64,000 nucleotides of DNA from Curtobacterium pusillum (lineage in GTDB: Bacteria; Actinomycetota; Actinomycetes; Actinomycetales; Microbacteriaceae): assembly GCF_007673235.1 (NCBI RefSeq), contig NZ_VDZH01000002.1, forward strand, positions 327,652-391,651. The letters are read 5' to 3'. The notes under the pieces are model-generated. The model searched no databases. It worked only from the letters and a program-made list of their open reading frames with translations, and was not told the origin of the DNA. Below, one piece after another: positions 26,815-34,401 of the stretch (position 1 is the stretch's first letter; each line of letters starts with the position of its first letter). A program made the position numbers and the translations under genes.

Positions 26815-28574
26815 GTGCACCGCTGCTCGAGGTCGAGGGGCTCCGCGTCGCGTTCGGCGACGCGGAGCCCGTTGTCCGTGACGTCTCCTTCACCCTGACG
26901 CCCGGCCGGGTGCTCGCCCTGGTCGGCGAGTCCGGCTCGGGCAAGTCCGTCAGCGCGATGAGCGTGCTCGGTCTGCTCCCGCCGGAAGCCCGGGTCAGCG
27001 GCAGCATCCGGTTCCGCGGCACCGAGCTCGTCGGCGCGACGGACGACCAGCTGCGCGCGGTCCGTGGCGCCAGCATCGGCGTCGTGTTCCAGGAGCCGAT
27101 GAACTCCTTCACGCCCGTGCTCTCGATCGGGACGCAGATCGCCGAGGCGATCACGGCGCACCCGACGGACCTCGACCGTGCCGGGGTGTCCGCGCGGATC
27201 GACGAGCTGCTGCGTGCCGCCGGGCTCACCGACCCGCAGCGGATCCGGAAGGCGTACCCGCACGAACTGTCCGGCGGGCAGCTGCAGCGGGCGATGATCG
27301 CGATGGCGCTCGCGGGGGACCCGGTGGCGCTCATCGCCGACGAGCCGACGACGGCGCTCGACGTCACGGTGCAGGCGGGGATCCTCGACCTCCTCCGCAG
27401 GCTCGGGCGCGAGCGTGACCTCGCGGTGCTGCTCATCACGCACGACATGGGCGTGGTGGCGGACGTCGCCGACGAACTCCTCGTGATGCGTCGGGGCGAC
27501 CCGGTCGAACACGGGACGGTCGCGGAGGTCTTCGCGCACCCGACCGCCGAGTACACCCGAGCACTCCTCGACGCGGTCCCCAGCCTGGAGGCGCGACCCG
27601 CCTCCGCCCCGCCTGCTGCGGCTGGCCCCGGGGCTGGCACTGCGGCCGAGTCTCGGCCTGAGCGACAGTTCTCGGCAAGAACCGCGCGAGAGGTGTCGCC
27701 CAGCGCGAGTCTCGGACCAGCGCAAGCGGATGTCGTGGACGGGAGTCGCGCCTCCAGGCCGCTCGTCGCGCAGCTGCGCGACGTCGCCGTGCGGTACGCA
27801 CGCCGCGGCGATCCCGTCGTGTCCGGGATCGACCTCGAGCTCCGCGCCGGCGAGACCCTCGGCCTCGTGGGGGAGTCCGGTTCCGGCAAGTCGACCATCG
27901 GGCGGGCGCTCGCCGGCCTGGTGCCGGTCGTGGCCGGCTCGGTCGAGGTGGACGGCAGCGACCTCCGCACGGCCCGGGGCGGACGGCTGCGGGAGCTCCG
28001 CAGCCGCGTCGGCATCGTCTTCCAGGACCCGGCGTCCTCGCTCAACCCGCGGCAGACCATCGGGTGGAGCATCGCCGAGCCACTCTTGGTGCACGGCACC
28101 GCCTCCACCGCCGAGCGTGCGGAACGGGTGCGGGAGCTCCTCGTCGCGGTGCAGCTCGACCCGTCGTGGGCCGAGCGGTTCCCGCACCAGCTCTCCGGCG
28201 GACAGCGGCAGCGCGTCGGCGTCGCCCGGGCCCTCGCACTCCGGCCCGCGCTCGTGATCGCCGACGAGCCGACCTCGGCCCTCGACGTCACCGTGCAGGC
28301 CGCCGTGCTCGATCTGCTGTCCGATCTGCAGCAGGAGTTCGGTTTCGGGATGCTGCTGATCAGCCACGACCTCGCCGTCGTCCGGCAGCTCGCCGACGAG
28401 GTCGTGGTGCTGCACCGCGGCCGCGTCGTCGAACGGGGCACCACCGACGCCGTGCTCGACGACCCGCAGCAGGACTACACGCGCATGCTCCTCGCCGCAG
28501 CGCCCGTCGCCGATCCAGTGCGACAGGCCGCCCGCCGCGAGGCCTGGCGCGCATGGGAAGGGGTGGCCTCGTGA
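26811..28574 (+). CDS. Fused DppD-DppF-type ABC ATPase
   Basis: A 587-residue protein holding two complete ATPase domains, usually separate DppD and DppF genes. Domain 1 (about 1-257) has Walker A GESGSGKS, signature LSGGQLQRAMIA and Walker B ALIADEPTTALD. Domain 2 (about 317-587) has GESGSGKST near 353, LSGGQRQRVGVARAL and LVIADEPTSALD. Both sites look active. The linker, residues about 258-316, is low-complexity (Ala, Pro, Ser, Arg) and its DNA is made of family A and family C palindromic repeats. GTG 26811 overlaps the preceding stop (GTGA). It powers the two permeases downstream. Confidence 0.92.
   Translation: MSAPLLEVEGLRVAFGDAEPVVRDVSFTLTPGRVLALVGESGSGKSVSAMSVLGLLPPEARVSGSIRFRGTELVGATDDQLRAVRGASIGVVFQEPMNSFTPVLSIGTQIAEAITAHPTDLDRAGVSARIDELLRAAGLTDPQRIRKAYPHELSGGQLQRAMIAMALAGDPVALIADEPTTALDVTVQAGILDLLRRLGRERDLAVLLITHDMGVVADVADELLVMRRGDPVEHGTVAEVFAHPTAEYTRALLDAVPSLEARPASAPPAAAGPGAGTAAESRPERQFSARTAREVSPSASLGPAQADVVDGSRASRPLVAQLRDVAVRYARRGDPVVSGIDLELRAGETLGLVGESGSGKSTIGRALAGLVPVVAGSVEVDGSDLRTARGGRLRELRSRVGIVFQDPASSLNPRQTIGWSIAEPLLVHGTASTAERAERVRELLVAVQLDPSWAERFPHQLSGGQRQRVGVARALALRPALVIADEPTSALDVTVQAAVLDLLSDLQQEFGFGMLLISHDLAVVRQLADEVVVLHRGRVVERGTTDAVLDDPQQDYTRMLLAAAPVADPVRQAARREAWRAWEGVAS
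27583..27759. repeat. Nested family A and C repeats inside the ATPase gene
   Basis: The outer arms GCCTGGAGGCGCGAC (27583-27597) and GTCGCGCCTCCAGGC (27745-27759) are perfect inverses 147 bp apart. Between them, 27646-27715 is a 70-bp family C palindrome. Its first 30 bases match 28 of 30 with 53377-53406, an intergenic copy of the same 70-bp length. All of it is translated as the inter-domain linker. Confidence 0.85.
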
Positions 28575-29509
28575 CCGCCAACGTCGTCGACCGTCCGGTG
28601 TCGGCCGCTGCGAACCGGAGCACCGGGTTCCGTGCCGTCGTGCGCCGGGTCCGGCAGGACCGCTGGGCCGTGGCGTCCGCGGTCGTCATCGTCGTGTTCG
28701 TCGTCGTGGCGATCGCCGCGCCGCTCATCGCCGCGATCACCGGCCAGGACCCGTACGGCTACAACATCGATGCACTGAACTCGTTCGGTGCGCCGAAGGG
28801 CGTCGGCGGTGGGATCAGCGGCGAGCACTGGTTCGGCGTCGAGCCGCTCACCGGGCGCGACCTGTTCGCCATCGTGACGTACGGCGCGCGGACCTCGCTC
28901 GGCATCGGCCTCGCCGCGACCGTCCTGTCGATCGTCATCGGCGTGCTCGTCGGTGTGACGACCGGTTTCTTCGGCGGCTGGTACGACCGGGTGCTCTCCC
29001 GGGTCGTCGACGTCATCTTCGGGTTCCCGTCGCTCGTGTTCATGATCGCGCTCACCGCGATCGTGCCGACGTCCTTCCCGAAGCCCGTGCTCGTCGTCCT
29101 CGTCATCGGGTTCTTCGGCTGGCCGTCCGTCGCCCGTGTCGTCCGCGGTCAGACCCTGTCGCTCGTGAGCCGGAACTACGTCGTCGCCTCGACCGCGATG
29201 GGCGCCGGCCGGTGGCACGTCATCCGGACCCAGCTGCTGCCGAACCTCGCGGCGACGATCACCGTCTACGCGACGATCTCGATCCCCTCGATGATCGGTG
29301 CCGAGGCCGCCCTGTCGTTCCTCGCCGTCGGCGTGACCCCGCCGACACCGTCATGGGGTCGGAGCATCGGCGACGCGATCGGGTGGGTGCAGACCGACCC
29401 GATGTACCTCGTGTTCCCCGGGCTCGCCCTGTTCCTGATCACCCTGGCCTTCAACGTGCTCGGCGATGCGCTCCGCGATGCCCTCGACCCCCGTGGAGGT
29501 GCACGATGA
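28571..29509 (+). CDS. DppC-type ABC transporter permease
   Basis: A 312-residue permease with a short cytoplasmic N-terminus, a first helix near residues 37-58 and an OppC-type N-terminal domain, followed by the transport domain. The coupling loop reads STAMGAGRWHVIRTQLLPN, and GVTPPTPSWGRSIGDA near the C-terminus is diagnostic of DppC/OppC. GTG 28571 overlaps the ATPase stop. It pairs with the DppB-type subunit downstream. In most dpp operons DppB comes before DppC; here the order is reversed. Confidence 0.92.
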   Translation: MTANVVDRPVSAAANRSTGFRAVVRRVRQDRWAVASAVVIVVFVVVAIAAPLIAAITGQDPYGYNIDALNSFGAPKGVGGGISGEHWFGVEPLTGRDLFAIVTYGARTSLGIGLAATVLSIVIGVLVGVTTGFFGGWYDRVLSRVVDVIFGFPSLVFMIALTAIVPTSFPKPVLVVLVIGFFGWPSVARVVRGQTLSLVSRNYVVASTAMGAGRWHVIRTQLLPNLAATITVYATISIPSMIGAEAALSFLAVGVTPPTPSWGRSIGDAIGWVQTDPMYLVFPGLALFLITLAFNVLGDALRDALDPRGGAR

Positions 29510-30504
29510 GCACGTTCCGCTTCATCGCCATCCGCGTCCTCGGTGCCGCGGTCGTGCTGCTCGTCGTCGCCGCGATCACCTACGCGCTCTTCATGCTGCT
29601 GCCGACGAACCCCGCCCGGGCGATCTGCGACAAGCCGTGCACGCCCGACCGGCTGCGGGAGGTCCAGGCCTTCCTCGGCACCGACAAGCCGTGGCTCGCG
29701 CAGTTCGGGGCGTACCTCGCCGGGATCTTCACCGGTCGGACGTTCGGCTCCGGGGCGTCCGTCATCCACTGCGCCGCACCGTGCTTCGGGTACTCGTTCC
29801 AGCTGCACGACAGCGTCACGAACCTGATCCTGTCCCGCCTGCCCGTCACCGCCTCGATCGCGGTCGGCGCTGCCGTGCTGTGGCTCGTCGCCGGGGTCGC
29901 CGGCGGAGCGCTCTCGGCCCTGCGCCGGGGGACCTTCGTCGACCGTGCCGTGATGACCGTCGCGGTCGCCGGGGTGTCCGCGCCGTCGTACCTCGTCGGG
30001 CTGCTCGGCATCCTGCTGTTCGGGTTCGTGCTCGGCATCCTGCCCACCAGCGGGTACGTCGCGTTCGGTGACGATCCCGTCGGGTGGTTGACACACCTGA
30101 TCCTGCCGTGGTGCGTGCTCGCGTTCATCAGTGCGGCGATCTACGCCCGGCTCACCCGCGGCGAGATGCTCGAGTCGATGTCGCAGGACTTCGTCCGGAC
30201 GGCCCGCGCGAAGGGCCTGCGCGAACGCCAGGTCGTGGTGCGCCACGGACTCCGGACGGCGATCCTGCCCGTGGTGACGCTGTTCGGGCTCGACCTCGGG
30301 TCGCTGCTCGGCGGTGCGGTCATCACCGAGAAGGTGTTCTCGATGCAGGGCCTCGGTGCGCTGCTGATCGATGCGGTCCACACGCTCGACCTGCAGGTGG
30401 TCGTCGGCTTCACGCTGTTCTCGGCGCTGCTCATCGTGACGGCGAACGTGATCGTCGACGTGGTCTACGCGTTCGTCGATCCCCGGGTGCGCCGGCGGGC
30501 GTAG
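29506..30504 (+). CDS. DppB-type ABC transporter permease
   Basis: A 332-residue permease starting with the DppB-type first helix (FIAIRVLGAAVVLLVVAAITYALF). The coupling loop RTARAKGLRERQVVVRHGLR and the end VDVVYAFVDPRVRR are classic for the family. A periplasmic insert with four cysteines (ICDKPCTPDR and IHCAAPCFG) is unusual and may form disulfides outside the membrane. ATG 29506 overlaps the DppC stop. It ends the operon; a CTCGCAC-type hairpin follows 22 bp later. Confidence 0.92.
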   Translation: MSTFRFIAIRVLGAAVVLLVVAAITYALFMLLPTNPARAICDKPCTPDRLREVQAFLGTDKPWLAQFGAYLAGIFTGRTFGSGASVIHCAAPCFGYSFQLHDSVTNLILSRLPVTASIAVGAAVLWLVAGVAGGALSALRRGTFVDRAVMTVAVAGVSAPSYLVGLLGILLFGFVLGILPTSGYVAFGDDPVGWLTHLILPWCVLAFISAAIYARLTRGEMLESMSQDFVRTARAKGLRERQVVVRHGLRTAILPVVTLFGLDLGSLLGGAVITEKVFSMQGLGALLIDAVHTLDLQVVVGFTLFSALLIVTANVIVDVVYAFVDPRVRRRA

Positions 30505-30525
30505 GGCGCGGCGCGTCGCCGTCGC

Positions 30526-30542
30526 CCTCGCACGGTGCGAGG
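30526..30542. terminator. Small hairpin between convergent genes
   Basis: CCTCGCAC and GTGCGAGG pair around one base. A third GTGCGAG follows at 30557-30563. The same core forms the centre of the hairpin at 12796-12832. It lies between the dppB-type stop and the cyclase-like stop (minus strand). Confidence 0.55.
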
Positions 30543-30565
30543 TCGTGGTTCGTTCGGTGCGAGGG

Positions 30566-31552
30566 TCACGCGGAGCGTGCGTCGTCCCACCACCGCAGGA
30601 CTCGCGTGCCCGAGAGGGTGAGCCACCGCGATGGTTCACCCGCGGGGACGTCCACCTCGAACCACTGCCGCCCGGCCGGCCGTTCGCCCTGCGTCCACGT
30701 GCCGTCCGGGTTCCGTGCGGCGCGGACGACCTCGACCGCCTCGGCAGCGCGCGGGTCCGGCGGGGTGCCGTCGTGCAACGATGCCGCGCGCAGGTGGTCT
30801 GTCACCCGCAACGCGGTGTAGCTCCACCGGAACGGGTACGCGAAGCGGTGCACCCAGGGGCCGACGACCTCGCCGTCGGACTTCCGGTGCAGCAACCGCC
30901 GTTCCAGCAAGTACTCCGCGCCCCGGTGCCGGGCCTCCCGGAGCTCCTCCGCACGTGGGTGCCGGCCGCCCGTGAGCTGCTCGTGCTGCAGCAACCCGTC
31001 CAGCACGTTGAGGGTCGAGTGGAACGAGGACACCGTCGAGCCCTCGACCCACTCGCAGTTCCAGCCGCCGTCGGGCTGCTGGTGCTCGAGCATCCAGTCC
31101 GCGATGCCGTCCACGTCCGCGCCGAGCCACGTGCCGTTCGCGAGCGTGAAGGCGTTGATGCAGCAGTCGACCTCGCCGCCCCAGTACGGCAGTTGCTCGT
31201 ACTCCCACCGGCTGTTCGCGTCGAGCCGCGCGGCGGTGTCCCCGAGCACGGCGGCGTCGAGGCCCCAGTCGCGCAGGGCGTTGAGCGACCAGGTCGTCGC
31301 CGTGTACGGCTGCCCGGGCTCCTTCGCCTCGGGGCCGTCGAAGTCGAAGTCCGCGGGGAAGTACGCGCCGCCCGCCCACTGCCCGTCCGGGTCCTGGTGG
31401 GCGAGCAGTGCCGCGCCGAGTCCCTCGGTGGCGACGCGTGCTCGGGTGGCCTGCCACGTCGAGGCGGGCGCGCCGAGGAGGTCCCGCTCCACCTGCCAGC
31501 GGATCGCCGGGTCGGAGTCGAGCAGCCAGTCGACCCCGTCGTCGTCGCTCAT
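30566..31552 (-). CDS. Squalene-cyclase-like (prenyltransferase-repeat) protein
   Basis: A 328-residue soluble protein made of alpha/alpha-barrel repeats with the aromatic repeat text DGQWAGGAYF, DGGWNCEW and DGTWTQGE, reminiscent of QW motifs in squalene-hopene cyclases and prenyltransferases. It is about half the length of true cyclases and I do not see a DXDD catalytic motif, so enzymatic activity is doubtful. Such proteins are common in actinobacteria and uncharacterised. ATG 31552 lies 10 bp after the DUF2087 stop, making it the last gene of the eis-like operon. Confidence 0.7.
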   Translation of the reverse strand: MSDDDGVDWLLDSDPAIRWQVERDLLGAPASTWQATRARVATEGLGAALLAHQDPDGQWAGGAYFPADFDFDGPEAKEPGQPYTATTWSLNALRDWGLDAAVLGDTAARLDANSRWEYEQLPYWGGEVDCCINAFTLANGTWLGADVDGIADWMLEHQQPDGGWNCEWVEGSTVSSFHSTLNVLDGLLQHEQLTGGRHPRAEELREARHRGAEYLLERRLLHRKSDGEVVGPWVHRFAYPFRWSYTALRVTDHLRAASLHDGTPPDPRAAEAVEVVRAARNPDGTWTQGERPAGRQWFEVDVPAGEPSRWLTLSGTRVLRWWDDARSA

Positions 31553-31562
31553 GGCGCGGAGA

Positions 31563-32045
31563 CTACGCCGAGCTGCCCGACCCGTCCTGCCCCACGTACC
31601 GGTAGGCCGCGCCGTCGTCCGTCCGCTCGAGCACCCCGAGGTCCACCGCGTCCCGCCGTACGATCGCGACGTCCTCTGCGAACATCGCGATCGCCGCGTT
31701 GAGCACCGGCTCGGGGACCGGACGGGTCGCCCCGAGCCGTTCGAACACCAGCCCCACGATTCGCAGTGACAGGGGGTGCCGTTGGTCGTCCGGAGCGGGC
31801 ATCCGTGCGATGCGGTCGAACTCCAGCAACGCGGCCGGTGCCTGCAGCCGCTGCAGGTCCTGCGCCGTCCTCCCGAGCAGTGGTGTGTCCGGGCCGTCGG
31901 CGCCGAGCCAGTCGAACGCGGCGATCGCCGATCGGGTCCGATCGTCGATCTCGCCGTCACCCACCACGGCAGCACGCAGCGTCGGACTGGCCAGCACGGC
32001 GACCGCCTGACGCGCCCGCCCCACCGATCGAGACAGGTCTGTCAC
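31563..32045 (-). CDS. DUF2087 domain protein
   Basis: About 160 residues. The C-terminal part (AIAMFAEDVAIVRRDAVDLGVLERTDDGAAYRYV) matches DUF2087, a short helical domain often attached to a helix-turn-helix, which may suit the N-terminal half. The GTG at 32045 is chosen because it forms a GTGA overlap with the mazG stop; the longer reading from 32084 would overlap mazG by 43 bp. The role is unknown, with gene regulation possible (inference). Confidence 0.65.
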   Translation of the reverse strand: MTDLSRSVGRARQAVAVLASPTLRAAVVGDGEIDDRTRSAIAAFDWLGADGPDTPLLGRTAQDLQRLQAPAALLEFDRIARMPAPDDQRHPLSLRIVGLVFERLGATRPVPEPVLNAAIAMFAEDVAIVRRDAVDLGVLERTDDGAAYRYVGQDGSGSSA

Positions 32046-32368
32046 GATCCGGCGCTCATCCGGTCCGGGTGCCACTTCGACCACTTCTCGCGGATTGCGT
32101 CGTCGATGGGGACGTCGAAGTGCCTGGCCACGAGGAGCACCTGGGCGAGGACGTCCGCGATCTCGTCACGGAAGCCCTGTTCGAGCTCGGCATCGGTCCG
32201 TCCCTTGCGCCGCGCCTGGCCCGACCGGGCGAGGAAGGCCTGGGTGAGTTCGCCGACCTCCTCGCCGAGCTTCAGCACGAACCACTCGGGTGTCCGGTCG
32301 ATGCCGTGTCGTTCGGCGTAGAACGCGGAGACAGCCTCGACCTCGTCGCTCAGCTCCTGCACGTCCAT
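32042..32368 (-). CDS. MazG-like nucleotide pyrophosphohydrolase
   Basis: A compact 108-residue single MazG domain. The metal-binding acidic residues are visible in KLGEEVGELTQAFL (ExxE) and FRDEIADVLAQVLL (ExxD). Members hydrolyse NTPs or damaged and modified nucleotides to the monophosphate plus pyrophosphate; the substrate is not predictable. ATG 32368 overlaps the eis-like stop in a TGATG junction, and its own stop overlaps the DUF2087 start, so expression is tightly coupled. Confidence 0.88.
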   Translation of the reverse strand: MDVQELSDEVEAVSAFYAERHGIDRTPEWFVLKLGEEVGELTQAFLARSGQARRKGRTDAELEQGFRDEIADVLAQVLLVARHFDVPIDDAIREKWSKWHPDRMSAGS

Positions 32369-33687
32369 CAGAAGTACGTGATCCCGTGCGGCGTCCGCGG
32401 CGGGGTGAGCATCGCTCGGAGCAGCGCCGGCGCAGCCGGGTCTGCTGCGCGCAGCAGGCCGGCGGCTGCCAGCGTGACCGGCGACACCGAGCCGAGGAGC
32501 AACGCACCGAGGTCTGCGACGTCGAGCTGGACGTCAGAACCGGCCACGTCGGCGACGTCGGCGGTCTTCGTGACGGTGCCCCGTGCCTCCAGGACGTCCA
32601 GTCGGTACGTGCCGGTGGTGAACCCGAGCGTGTCCGTGACGGCGAGCGTCAGCGAACCGTCGACGGCGTACGGCCGCGAGGCGAGCACCGCCGGCACGTC
32701 GAGGACGCGCAGCCAGACGTGGTCCTCCTCGTGGTCGACGTCGTACGCGCGGTTGTCCCCGAGGGCCGCCACGATCGGGTCGTCCAGCCGCGACCGGTTG
32801 TACTTGACGACGTCGTTCAGATCGATCGAGAGCAGGAACTCCCACAGCGACAGGTACGCGGCGTCGGTCGCGTAGACCAGGTCGACGACCTCGAGCACGG
32901 TGTCGCCGTCGCGGCTCTCCTTGACGCGCCAGGTGACGTAGCCGTCGACCTCGTCGGAGTCGTCGGGACGGTGCACGGCGGCCCGGACGTCCTTCGCCTT
33001 CTGGCCCTCCTGGTCGAGGAGCCCGAACACGACCGGCCACGTGCCGGCGTTCCGGACCATCGAACCCGGGGTGCGCGCGTTGAAGCGGTCGAACACCGCG
33101 CGGCCGGGACCACCGGCGAGCCACTGGGGCGTGACGACGCTGACGACGCCGGTCGTCGGCGCGAGGAACGGTAGCGCGCGGTTGCGGCGGACGCTGACGG
33201 CGCGCTCCCGGATGGCGCTGCCGAAGCCGAAGCGGCGGTAGATGGTGCCCTCCGACGCGGTGAGCGACGCGAGGGCGTAGCCGTCGGCGGCACCGCGCTG
33301 GAGCGCGTGCGTCATCATGCTGCGGAGGATCCCGCGGCGTCGTTCGGTCGGTCGGACCGTGACCGCGGAGATCGCCTGCGTGTCGATCGACGATCCGTCG
33401 CCCCAGCTGAGCGACTTCCGGAACCACGCGAACGTGCCGGCGGGCCAGGTCTCGTCGACGGAGCCGCTCGCCGGACGACGCACGTAGGCGCCGAGCCAGG
33501 TGTTGCCGTCCTCGACGAAGTGCTCGACCATGCGCGCGGCGTGCTCGTCGCCGGGGTGCGTCTCGTGGAACCCGAGTCCGACGGCCTGCATCCATGCCTC
33601 GGTCTCGGCGTCGGGTGCGCCCTGCTCGCCCGCGCCGGGCGCGAACTCGCGCAGTTCGTAACGGTCGTCGAATGCCTCGTTGCTCAC
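32368..33687 (-). CDS. Eis-family GNAT N-acetyltransferase
   Basis: A 439-residue protein with the three-part Eis layout: N-terminal GNAT domain, a second degenerate GNAT domain and a C-terminal sterol-carrier-like domain. The acetyl-CoA loop is VTVRPTERRRGILRSMM, followed by LTASEGTIYRRFGFG, an Eis hallmark. It ends with an aromatic residue (GITYF); in mycobacterial Eis the C-terminal carboxylate acts as catalytic base. Eis enzymes acetylate amines, including aminoglycosides and protein lysines. It opens a four-gene operon with mazG, DUF2087 and the cyclase-like gene. Confidence 0.88.
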   Translation of the reverse strand: MSNEAFDDRYELREFAPGAGEQGAPDAETEAWMQAVGLGFHETHPGDEHAARMVEHFVEDGNTWLGAYVRRPASGSVDETWPAGTFAWFRKSLSWGDGSSIDTQAISAVTVRPTERRRGILRSMMTHALQRGAADGYALASLTASEGTIYRRFGFGSAIRERAVSVRRNRALPFLAPTTGVVSVVTPQWLAGGPGRAVFDRFNARTPGSMVRNAGTWPVVFGLLDQEGQKAKDVRAAVHRPDDSDEVDGYVTWRVKESRDGDTVLEVVDLVYATDAAYLSLWEFLLSIDLNDVVKYNRSRLDDPIVAALGDNRAYDVDHEEDHVWLRVLDVPAVLASRPYAVDGSLTLAVTDTLGFTTGTYRLDVLEARGTVTKTADVADVAGSDVQLDVADLGALLLGSVSPVTLAAAGLLRAADPAAPALLRAMLTPPRTPHGITYF

Positions 33688-33726
33688 GTCTCGACACTAT
33701 CGGTGGCCGGTGACGAAGGAGAAGGG

Positions 33727-33750
33727 CCGGCCTGGAGGCACGGGTCGGCG
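33727..33750. repeat. Solitary family A half-repeat
   Basis: The text GGCCTGGAGGCACGGG occurs in the 128-bp gap between the divergent-looking ends (eis-like start, marR stop) with no inverse partner nearby. It resembles the left arm of the chvE-gguA hairpin. The remaining gap shows no gene; an eis-like promoter should lie here. Confidence 0.55.
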
Positions 33751-33815
33751 CCGCATCGTCGGTCGCGTCGTGCGGTCCGCGGCATCTCGGTCCGTGGTCG
33801 GCTCGGCCGGGCCCG

Positions 33816-34310
33816 TCACCTCGCGCGGCGTCGGGCAGCTGACCTGGGCGGGTTCGCGCGCAGGTGCCCGCTGATCGTGCCGAGGATGCGGGCGAGGTCG
33901 GCGGCGTCGTCGTCGGTGATCGACGCGAACAGGAGCCCGTGCACCGTGCTGATGTGCCCGGGGAACACCGCGGCGAGGACGTCCCGTCCGGCATCGGTGA
34001 TCGAGACCATCGTGCTGCGTTCGTCGTCCGGTGACGGCGATCTGGTCACGAGTCCGCGCTGCTCGAGCAGCTGCGCCTGGTAGGTCAACCCGCTGCGGCT
34101 GTACACGACCCCGTCGGCGAGGTCCGTCATCCGCATGTGCCCGTCAGGGGCGTCCCCGAGCGTGGCCAGGAGCTGGAACTGCACGTAGCTGAGCCCACCC
34201 ACGTCCTTGAGCTGCTGCTCGACGGCGGGGCGGAGGAGCGCACCGACCTCGGTGAAGGCGAAGTACGCGCCCAGCTGCGTCGGGGTCAGGGAGGTCGGGG
34301 TCTCGGACAT
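33816..34310 (-). CDS. MarR family transcriptional regulator
   Basis: A 164-residue winged-helix repressor. The recognition region is MTDLADGVVYSRSGLTYQAQLLEQRGLVTR and the wing reads SPSPDDERSTMVSITDAG, both typical of MarR proteins. It is divergent from an oxidoreductase gene across 91 bp that contain two palindromes, the expected layout for a redox- or phenolic-responsive MarR and its target. No cysteine is visible in the DNA-binding domain, so thiol oxidation sensing is unlikely. Confidence 0.88.
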   Translation of the reverse strand: MSETPTSLTPTQLGAYFAFTEVGALLRPAVEQQLKDVGGLSYVQFQLLATLGDAPDGHMRMTDLADGVVYSRSGLTYQAQLLEQRGLVTRSPSPDDERSTMVSITDAGRDVLAAVFPGHISTVHGLLFASITDDDAADLARILGTISGHLRANPPRSAARRRAR

Positions 34311-34327
34311 GATTCGATCCTACCTGT

Positions 34328-34381
34328 TGCTTCGAGTTCGAAGCAGTGGTACGTTCCTGGTATTCGCTTCGAATTCGAAGC
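34328..34381. promoter_or_regulatory. Two MarR operators between marR and the oxidoreductase gene
   Basis: Operator 1 (34328-34345) is TGCTTCGA and its inverse around GT. Operator 2 (34366-34381) is GCTTCGAA directly joined to its inverse. Centres are 37 bp apart. Both share the half-site GCTTCGA, so one protein probably binds both, one near each divergent promoter. Confidence 0.8.
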
Positions 34382-34401
34382 AAACGACGAAGGAGATCAT
34401 C

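Noticed and set aside
32046..32084. Longer start for the DUF2087 protein
   Set aside because: It would overlap mazG by 43 bp, while GTG 32045 gives the 4-bp overlap used throughout this window.
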